Of a DNA stretch of 59,194 nucleotides, positions 53,999-59,194 are shown in pieces; position 1 is the stretch's first letter, and every line of letters starts with the position of its first letter. This DNA is from Chloroflexota bacterium (GTDB taxonomy: Bacteria; Chloroflexota; Limnocylindria; Limnocylindrales; CSP1-4): NCBI GenBank assembly GCA_016191345.1, contig JACPOU010000063.1, positions 1 to 59,194 on the forward strand, written 5' to 3'. The translations under genes and the position numbers were made by a program. The notes under the pieces were generated by a model. That model saw only the letters and a program-made list of their open reading frames with translations. It had not been told where the DNA came from and made no database searches.

Positions 53999-54524
53999 AC
54001 GTCGAATCCAGTCGTTCGTCGATCGTTGCCCGCAAGTCCTTCATGAGCAAGAAAAGGTGCAAGGCATCGGTCGGCGAGGGCTCGAACTCAGCCAGGTGCT
54101 GATAGAACGAGCGAGCCGCTTCAGATTCGGCGTGGATCAGCAGCGCGCGAGCGCCGACCGTGTCAGCTGCCTCGGACGTCCGCAGGAGGACCTCCTTCAT
54201 CAACGCCCTGCCGAGCCCGCGCCCTTGTTCGCTGGCGTCGACGCCGAGTCGTGCCAGCAGGATGACCGGGATTGGGTAGCGGCCCGTCCCCCTCGTTACT
54301 CGTCCTGGTGCTTCAGACAGCTCTACTGAGCCCGCGGCGAGAGCGAAGTAACCCACGACCCGCCGGCTCCTCGCCGCGCACACCACATAGACAGCTGCGG
54401 TCTCCGCTGCTTGGGCTTGGAGGGCGTGCTTGCGAAGCCAGTTCGTTTGCGCATCGGAACCGCAGTCGAACTCGCTGGTGTCGTGGTCAGCCGTAAGTCG
54501 CTCGAGGGGACCGTACCGGGTCAC
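53994..54524 (-). CDS. GNAT acetyltransferase toxin (TacT/AtaT type)
   Basis: The 176-residue protein has the N-terminal FDCGSDAQTNWLRKHALQ region typical of TacT-like toxins and the acetyl-CoA motif A LARLGVDASEQGRGLGRALM. Such toxins acetylate aminoacyl-tRNA. The start overlaps the DUF1778 antitoxin stop (ATGA), as in known TacAT pairs. It is a normal length. Confidence 0.88.
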   Translation of the reverse strand: MTRYGPLERLTADHDTSEFDCGSDAQTNWLRKHALQAQAAETAAVYVVCAARSRRVVGYFALAAGSVELSEAPGRVTRGTGRYPIPVILLARLGVDASEQGRGLGRALMKEVLLRTSEAADTVGARALLIHAESEAARSFYQHLAEFEPSPTDALHLFLLMKDLRATIDERLDSTS

Positions 54525-54829
54525 GCCTCATCGAGAACGCTAGGAGTAGTTAGCAACCTCCGAAGTCGAGGCAAGTCGCGGGGCGGTCGATCCAGAACGG
54601 CAAGGAAGGCTGCCCATTCTGATCCTGCGAGCACGAATCTACGTCGGTCAGCTAGGACATCCTCAGCGGCTCGGGTGGCAGCGCTGAGGACGAACTCTGT
54701 GATCGTCGTTTCCTGGGTGCGGCTAGCCTCAGAGAGCAGCGAGCGCTGCTCAGGACTGATTCGGACAGCCAACCGCTCGCTCTTCGTGTTCTTGGGGCGC
54801 GACGTGCTTCGCGCTGTGTCGGACATCAT
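54521..54829 (-). CDS. DUF1778 antitoxin (TacA type)
   Basis: The 102-residue protein has an N-terminal ribbon-helix-helix (SERLAVRISPEQRSLLSEASRTQETTITEFVLSAA region) and a C-terminal toxin-neutralising tail (RRFVLAGSEWAAFLAVLDRPP). TacA proteins bind DNA with the toxin to autorepress. ATG 54829 or the next ATG may start it. Confidence 0.88.
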   Translation of the reverse strand: MMSDTARSTSRPKNTKSERLAVRISPEQRSLLSEASRTQETTITEFVLSAATRAAEDVLADRRRFVLAGSEWAAFLAVLDRPPRDLPRLRRLLTTPSVLDEA

Positions 54830-54834
54830 CTTTC

Positions 54835-54850
54835 ATCACCAGATCGTGAT
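54835..54850 (-). promoter_or_regulatory. Putative TacAT operator
   Basis: Inverted repeat ATCAC-CAGATC-GTGAT lies 6 bp upstream of the antitoxin start, where an autoregulatory ribbon-helix-helix repressor would bind. Confidence 0.4.
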
Positions 54851-55039
54851 AACAATGTGCGTACAGAATACGAGCGAAGGCCTGAAGCTGTCAATAGTGC
54901 ACGAACCGCGGGTCTGAGCGACGACCGTACGGAACTTCCTGATTGCCTGTCAGGGCCCTGGGGATTTGGGATCCCGAGTCCGGAGGATCCGAGCCCCGGC
55001 CCAGACGGCGCCGAGTCACGACGGCAGTCAGGCGATCTG

Positions 55040-55318
55040 CTAGTCGTCCGTGATCCAGACGACATACGAGAGGACGGCGTCGCGATAGCTCGCCGTGATC
55101 TGCCAGCAACCGGCGGTCGGGATCTCCACGCCGACCAGCATCGCCTCGCCGAAGTCAGCACTGGCGTTGGTACCAGGCCCCGCCGTGAAGGTGCCCGGCC
55201 CGTCGAGCCTCGTGCCGACGACGGTGATCGCCGGTTCTGGTTCACCGCGCATTCCCGGCCATTCCACGCTCCACCAGAACGTCTTCTCCACGTAGCTACG
55301 ATTGCGGGTCCGCCGCAA
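55040..55318 (-). CDS. C-terminal part of a secreted-type hypothetical protein (possibly truncated)
   Basis: The 92-residue frame encodes a beta-rich segment (EKTFWWSVEWPGM, then TAGCWQITASYRDAVLSYVVW) that looks like the end of a larger lipoprotein family protein. The only start is TTG 55318, and no signal peptide precedes it, so the 5' half is probably lost. A single Cys lies in AGCWQIT. Confidence 0.5.
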   Translation of the reverse strand: MRRTRNRSYVEKTFWWSVEWPGMRGEPEPAITVVGTRLDGPGTFTAGPGTNASADFGEAMLVGVEIPTAGCWQITASYRDAVLSYVVWITDD

Positions 55319-55496
55319 CCCGCAGGTCTGGCGGCTGTCCGCCCCGCGAGCGTGCGAGCCAACCGGGGGGTCTCGTCCGTTGCGCTGAGCTGTGCGCTCC
55401 CCCGGGTCGCGACCGGACGAGTTCCTAACGTGTGATGCTACCGGCGCGGACTTTCGGGGGATAGTCGGGCGGGGGGCTGGATCCTAAGGTCACTCG

Positions 55497-57836
55497 ATGG
55501 CGAAAATGTCCCTCGATCCGAGTCGAGCCGCGCCCCTGCCCCGTGGCACCGCCCTGATAGTGGTCGCCTTTGTGGCCGTGCTGGCCCTCACGGTTGGGCC
55601 GCTCCTTGCCGGTGGCTCGCCGCCGCAGGGATTCGTGTCCCTTGCCGCTGCGCTCGCCATCTTCGCCGCGCTCCTGCTGGGGATCGTCCGCCACCGGCCT
55701 GCCGGCTTCGGCTGGCGCGCGATCGCGGCAGGGATCGCCGCCAACGCAGTCGGCACCCTCGGGAGCGGGGACGCCGCCGTATTCGGGCTCGGCGGACTCG
55801 AAACGATTTCACCCCTGGCGATCGCGCTGGGGCACGGCCTCATCCTGATCGGCCTCGTCGGGCTGCTGCCGCGGCAGAGCCGGGGCAAAGAGTATCTGCT
55901 CGATGCCGCGGTGGCCACCTCCGCCGGAGGCCTGGTCCTGTGGCTGCTCGCGATCCAGCCAATCATCCAGCACGCGGCCGGGGTTGATCCCACAATGCTC
56001 GCGGTCGCGGTCCTCGACGTGGTGCTCCTCGGCGCGTTGAGTCTGGGTCTCCTGGTACCCGGGCGCACGACCAGCGCCTTCTGGTTCATCGTCGTCGCCG
56101 TCTTGACCACGCTGGCGGGCGACGCCGTCGGGCTTTTCGCCAAGGCCAACGATCTGGTTGTGCCGCCGCAGCTGCTGGGTGCGGTGGCGTGGCTGGGCTC
56201 CGCAGGCTGGGCGGCCGCCGCGCTCCAGCCGACGATGGCCCGCCCGGTCCAGCCGGATGACGCCAACGACGCGGGGCCCGCTGGATTCCGCCTGGTCGTC
56301 CTTTCGATTGCGTCGTCCGCCGGCCCGCTCCTGCTCGCCGTGCAGTGGACGATCGATGCCGCGCACGTCGATGTGCCCAGCATCGCTGTCGGGAGCGGCG
56401 TCCTTGCAATGCTCGTGGCGGTGCGGCTTGGCAGGCTCGTCCAGCGGCTGCAGCACAGCATGGCCGAGGGGGGCAGACTGCGGAGCGAGCTGCTGTACCG
56501 CGCGACGCACGACGCCCTGACCAGCCTCCCCAACCGATCGAAGTTCGGCGAACAGCTCGATGTCGCACTCCAGCGTGCAGGATCCGGGGTGGGGGTCTAC
56601 TTCTGTGACCTCGACGACTTCAAGGCGGTCAACGACACGCTGGGCCACGCCGCCGGCGACGAACTCCTCAGCGCGGTGGCCGCCCGGTTCCGGCATCACC
56701 TGCGCCCCGCTGACTTTGTCGCGCGGCTCGGGGGCGACGAGTTCGGCGTGCTCGTGCGCGACGTCTCCGCTGGAGAGCAGGCGGAGGAGGTCGCCAAGCG
56801 CCTGTCGGCATCGCTCGACCAGCCGTTCTCGATCGGCGGACAGACCGTCTATGCTCACGCCAGCATTGGGGTGGCCACCGGTGTGGCCGGCGAGGTCGAC
56901 GCGGCCGAGCTTGTCCGCAACGCCGACGTGGCCATGTACCTCGCCAAGGGCGAGGGCAAGGGTCGCTACCAGGTCTTCGAGCCCTCGATGCATGCGGCGA
57001 TCGTCGGTCGGCTGGCGCTTCGGTCCGAGCTCGAGGCGGCCATCGCCGGCGGGCAGCTCATCGTCGACTACCAGCCCCTCGTCCGAATCGCGGATGGCAG
57101 CGTGGAGGGCGTTGAAGCCCTGGTGCGTTGGGACCACCCCACGCGCGGGGTGTTGCCGCCGTCCGAATTCATCCCGCTGGCCGAGGCCACCGGCCTGATC
57201 GTTCCGCTCGGTCGCTCGGTTCTGCTCCAGGCGGCACAGGCCGCTCGCGACTGGGAGCGCTCGGTCGGCGTCAGTCTTAAGGTTTCGGTCAACATCGCGG
57301 CGCCGCAACTCTCCGACGACCGATTCGTGAGCGACGTGCGCGATGCGTTGCAGCGCAGCGGCCTGCCGCCCGAGCGGCTCGTGCTGGAAGTCACCGAAGG
57401 CGTGATGCGTGACACCGAGACCGCCGTTCGGGTACTCGCCGAGCTGCGCGCGATCGGCGTCCAGATCGCGATCGATGACTTCGGGACGGGCTATTCGTCG
57501 CTCAGCCGAATCACCTCACTCCCGATCGACATCCTGAAGATCGATCGCTCGTTCATCGACGCGCTGGCGGGGGACTCCCGCGAGCGGGGGCTGACCTCCA
57601 CCGTCGTCGCGCTCGCGCGGTCGCTCGGTGTCGACGTCGTGGCCGAGGGCATCGAGCGTCCGGAGCAGCTCGATGAGCTGCGACGCTTGGGCTGCCGTCT
57701 CGGGCAGGGATACCTGCTGGCGAGGCCGATGGCGGCGAGCGCGATCGAGCGCTTTATCGTCGTGCCAGCGCCCGGCCGGCGCGTCCCCCAGCGGCTCCGA
57801 ATCAGGCGCGCGCCTGGCGCAGCGATGGGTCAGTGA
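55497..57836 (+). CDS. Membrane GGDEF-EAL cyclic-di-GMP enzyme
   Basis: The 779-residue protein has about eight N-terminal membrane helices (to about residue 320), then a GGDEF domain with intact RLGGDEFG and an EAL domain with EALVRWDHP, LEVTEG, IAIDDFGTGYSSL, LKIDRSFID, VAEGIE and QGYLLARP. Both active sites look complete, so it may make or cleave c-di-GMP. No typed sensor domain precedes GGDEF. It is the largest island gene. Confidence 0.92.
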   Translation: MAKMSLDPSRAAPLPRGTALIVVAFVAVLALTVGPLLAGGSPPQGFVSLAAALAIFAALLLGIVRHRPAGFGWRAIAAGIAANAVGTLGSGDAAVFGLGGLETISPLAIALGHGLILIGLVGLLPRQSRGKEYLLDAAVATSAGGLVLWLLAIQPIIQHAAGVDPTMLAVAVLDVVLLGALSLGLLVPGRTTSAFWFIVVAVLTTLAGDAVGLFAKANDLVVPPQLLGAVAWLGSAGWAAAALQPTMARPVQPDDANDAGPAGFRLVVLSIASSAGPLLLAVQWTIDAAHVDVPSIAVGSGVLAMLVAVRLGRLVQRLQHSMAEGGRLRSELLYRATHDALTSLPNRSKFGEQLDVALQRAGSGVGVYFCDLDDFKAVNDTLGHAAGDELLSAVAARFRHHLRPADFVARLGGDEFGVLVRDVSAGEQAEEVAKRLSASLDQPFSIGGQTVYAHASIGVATGVAGEVDAAELVRNADVAMYLAKGEGKGRYQVFEPSMHAAIVGRLALRSELEAAIAGGQLIVDYQPLVRIADGSVEGVEALVRWDHPTRGVLPPSEFIPLAEATGLIVPLGRSVLLQAAQAARDWERSVGVSLKVSVNIAAPQLSDDRFVSDVRDALQRSGLPPERLVLEVTEGVMRDTETAVRVLAELRAIGVQIAIDDFGTGYSSLSRITSLPIDILKIDRSFIDALAGDSRERGLTSTVVALARSLGVDVVAEGIERPEQLDELRRLGCRLGQGYLLARPMAASAIERFIVVPAPGRRVPQRLRIRRAPGAAMGQ

Positions 57837-58326
57837 ACCCCCGAGGCGGACGCCAATCGATGCGCTTGAAGACACGCTAGACCTTCAGGCCACCAGAATG
57901 TCGAGTGCGCTCGAGGGGCTTGGTGGGCTCCAGACCCAGGGCCTTGAAGACCACTCACCGACAGTCCCGTCGCCCGTGCCAGTGCCCGGGCTGACACGTC
58001 GCTCAGATTGGCAGAACCTCCGTCAAGAACCACCGGCGATCGGCCGGTTCGGGACGATCTCGGTCCCACGCCACTTCCTCCGCCCGTTGAGTTCGCCTTT
58101 TCTCGCTCCGCTTCTGGTTGGCCTCCGGCGTCAGCCCCGGATGATTCCGGCCGGCCCGCAAAACGGCGCATCCGTTCGGAGCTCTTCGCCGCGAACTGCT
58201 CGTGGATCCGCACCACGATCATGCCCTCGCCTGCGCGCACGACGCTGTGCAGATTTCGGTAGCGAAGGTCCGGCGGAATACTGATCATCATCATGTACCG
58301 TGAAAACGTGGAAACCGATACTAATG
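57837..58326. other. Gene-poor stretch with decayed HTH gene
   Basis: No intact gene. On the minus strand from 58294 the frame RIHEQFAAKSSERMRRF and ALARATGLSV are readable, and after a frameshift near 57945 VVFKALGLEPTKPLERT appears in another frame. This looks like a degraded helix-turn-helix protein. Confidence 0.35.
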
Positions 58327-58362
58327 AGGGAGGGGAGTCGGCCTGGCCGGGCTCCCCTCCTC
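58326..58362 (-). terminator. Hairpin terminator after the STAS-like gene
   Basis: A GC stem (AGGGGAG with CTCCCCT) encloses a nested CGGCC-T-GGCCG hairpin just after the stop of the STAS-like gene. Confidence 0.65.
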
Positions 58363-58368
58363 AGACGC

Positions 58369-58923
58369 CTACCCACCGAGAATTGCTGTCGCCGCTCGAT
58401 AGGTAAACTCCTTGCCACCCCCCTGGGGGATACCTCGCTCGCGTAGCACTGCTCCGCTGGCGGCCAACTGCTTCAGGCGGTTGTTCACCGCCTGCGGCGA
58501 CTTGTTGAGCCGCACTGCCAAGTCATTGGCACTGAATTCGCGCAGGTCGTTGGCCAGCTCCACCGTCTCCCGGAACCAGCTGGGTCCCGCGAGCGCTTCG
58601 ACCTTTCCAGCGCCATCGCGGTACAGCGCACCCGCGTCGCGGCGCTCGAGCACGGCCTCGAGGGTCTCGCGCACATCTTCGCTGCCTCCGATGATGACAA
58701 CCGCACGATCCTGGAAGTCGCCGGTCAGGCGATCCGCGAGGAAGCGGCCGATCAGCTCATCGGCGAAGGAGACGCTCATCGCTTCCAAGGCCGTGAGATC
58801 GACCTCGACCAGGTCGCCGGACGAGGAACCGCGCAGCAGCTCCTCGAGCCGATGTCGCCACTCCTGGCCTCGCTGGCGGGTGGCCCCGACCGGGCCGTCC
58901 ACAACCAGGCGACGCTTGGTCAT
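58369..58923 (-). CDS. STAS-like (DUF4325) protein with winged-helix C-terminus
   Basis: The 184-residue protein starts with a STAS-like domain (GDLVEVDLTALEAMSVSFADELIG) and ends with a winged helix (FSANDLAVRLNKSPQAVNNRLKQLAASGAVLRERG, here quoted by its core VRLNKSPQAVNNRLKQL). Such proteins combine a sensing module with DNA binding. ATG 58923 is chosen by GAGG spacing and by a promoter that puts transcription start near 58950; ATG 58944 would be nearly leaderless. Confidence 0.78.
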   Translation of the reverse strand: MTKRRLVVDGPVGATRQRGQEWRHRLEELLRGSSSGDLVEVDLTALEAMSVSFADELIGRFLADRLTGDFQDRAVVIIGGSEDVRETLEAVLERRDAGALYRDGAGKVEALAGPSWFRETVELANDLREFSANDLAVRLNKSPQAVNNRLKQLAASGAVLRERGIPQGGGKEFTYRAATAILGG

Positions 58924-58956
58924 CCTTTCTACCTCGCTTTCCATGATTACGATGAA

Positions 58957-58985
58957 AGCGTATCGTCTGCGCTCGATCTTGTCAA
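58957..58985 (-). promoter_or_regulatory. Sigma-70-like promoter of the STAS-like gene
   Basis: Minus-strand TTGACA (58985-58980), 17-bp spacer and TACGCT (58962-58957) match vegetative promoters, giving a leader of about 27 bases to ATG 58923. Confidence 0.65.
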
Positions 58986-59146
58986 CTGGCTTACGTGACC
59001 AGCCAGAATATGCCGGTGAGGACATAGGCGACGCCACGAGTTAGGTGCCCTAGCCATGATGTGTCCTCCTTGCCGGAGGACGGGCGGAGGGTCAAATACC
59101 ACCACTGGCGGTATGGGCGCGAGCACGAAGCCCACATGTTGTGGTT

Positions 59147-59194
59147 TGGCTGGGGCGGAAGGATTCGAACCTTCGATCTCCTGATCCAGAGTCA
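59147..59194 (-). tRNA. tRNA-Gln (anticodon CTG), 3' part; 5' part outside the window
   Basis: The minus strand contains the anticodon arm (loop CTCTGGA, anticodon CTG at 59187-59189, stem TCAGG), variable region, T-arm (GAAGG-TTCGAATC-CTTC), acceptor strand CGCCCCA, discriminator G and encoded CCA. Its 3' 31 bp recur at 53013-53043. Confidence 0.9.

Larger units (their letters stand above)
53013..59177. mobile_element. Putative genomic island integrated at tRNA-Gln (6.2 kb)
   Basis: Flanked by 31-bp direct repeats of the tRNA 3' end. The intact-looking tRNA is at the right and the element extends from its 3' side, the usual geometry. Cargo: Cys-rich protein, GNAT/DUF1778 toxin-antitoxin pair, a truncated secreted-type gene, GGDEF-EAL protein, decayed HTH gene and STAS-like regulator. 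No integrase is visible, so it may be a decayed or non-autonomous element. Confidence 0.6.

Noticed and set aside
54826..55362. 178-codon minus-strand frame upstream of the antitoxin
   Set aside because: Arg/Ser/Pro shadow composition, and it overlaps the more protein-like frame at 55040-55318.
55809..57308. Minus-strand open frame of about 500 codons opposite the GGDEF-EAL gene
   Set aside because: Antisense composition (His/Asp/Gly/Arg rich) and the plus strand carries complete GGDEF and EAL motifs.

Overview
The window is a high-GC, gene-dense bacterial stretch with short intergenic gaps, many ATGA/TGATG stop-start overlaps, some GTG/TTG starts and an archaeal-type (type II) glyceraldehyde-3-phosphate dehydrogenase. 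The combination of two-domain multicopper oxidases, DUF4396, SHOCT proteins and divergent Lgt paralogues suggests a Chloroflexota-like lineage (an Actinomycetota-like one is second choice). This placement is inference from gene content only. No rRNA, CRISPR array, transposase or integrase was seen.

Layout. 1-2.0 kb: start of a copper P-type ATPase and a YHS protein behind a CsoR-like operator, then a BlaI-type repressor with a short M56 protease. 2.2-8.1 kb: a complete oligopeptide ABC transporter in two convergent halves. 8.3-11.8 kb: multicopper oxidase, DUF4396 protein, cupredoxin lipoprotein and a TlpA-like thioredoxin. 11.8-24.5 kb: minus-strand copper operons (Cu+ ATPase, four or five cupredoxins, two Lgt-like proteins, CcdA, a CsoR-like protein lacking copper ligands, and cytochrome b with an OLD-type ATPase). 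24.8-29.6 kb: thioesterase, acetate kinase and phosphoketolase. 29.8-41.3 kb: a CPD-motif P-type ATPase, cyclopropane synthase, YHS protein, EamA transporter, deacetylase-like lipoprotein, geranylgeranyl-reductase-type flavoprotein, type II GAPDH, SDR, second multicopper oxidase and a monooxygenase-like protein. 41.4-46.7 kb: MacB-like ABC exporter whose ATPase carries a C-terminal YHS domain, with an Nramp-like transporter and a decayed copy of the fusion. 46.8-52.7 kb: Met-rich repeat protein, SHOCT proteins and two adjacent two-component systems. 53.0-59.18 kb: a probable integrated island in the 3' end of a tRNA-Gln gene, bounded by 31-bp direct repeats and holding a GNAT/DUF1778 toxin-antitoxin pair, a GGDEF-EAL protein and a STAS-like regulator.

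The most striking unannotated signal is regulatory. At least nine intergenic sites between 19.7 and 51.7 kb carry three or four CTCAG-like pentamers at an exact 11-bp period, always reading toward the downstream gene. An 11-bp direct repeat is the geometry used by OmpR/PhoB-family response regulators, and two such regulators are encoded here, one behind the two divergent boxes at 51.6 kb. I infer a single metal- or envelope-stress regulon covering the cupredoxin/Lgt/ATPase operon, csoR-cupredoxin-ccdA, the cytochrome b operon, the CPD ATPase, the flavoprotein operon, the SDR/GAPDH and oxidase pair, and the ABC-YHS exporter. The 1-12 kb part appears to use different signals (a CsoR-like operator and BlaI-like CTAC-N6-GTAG dyads).
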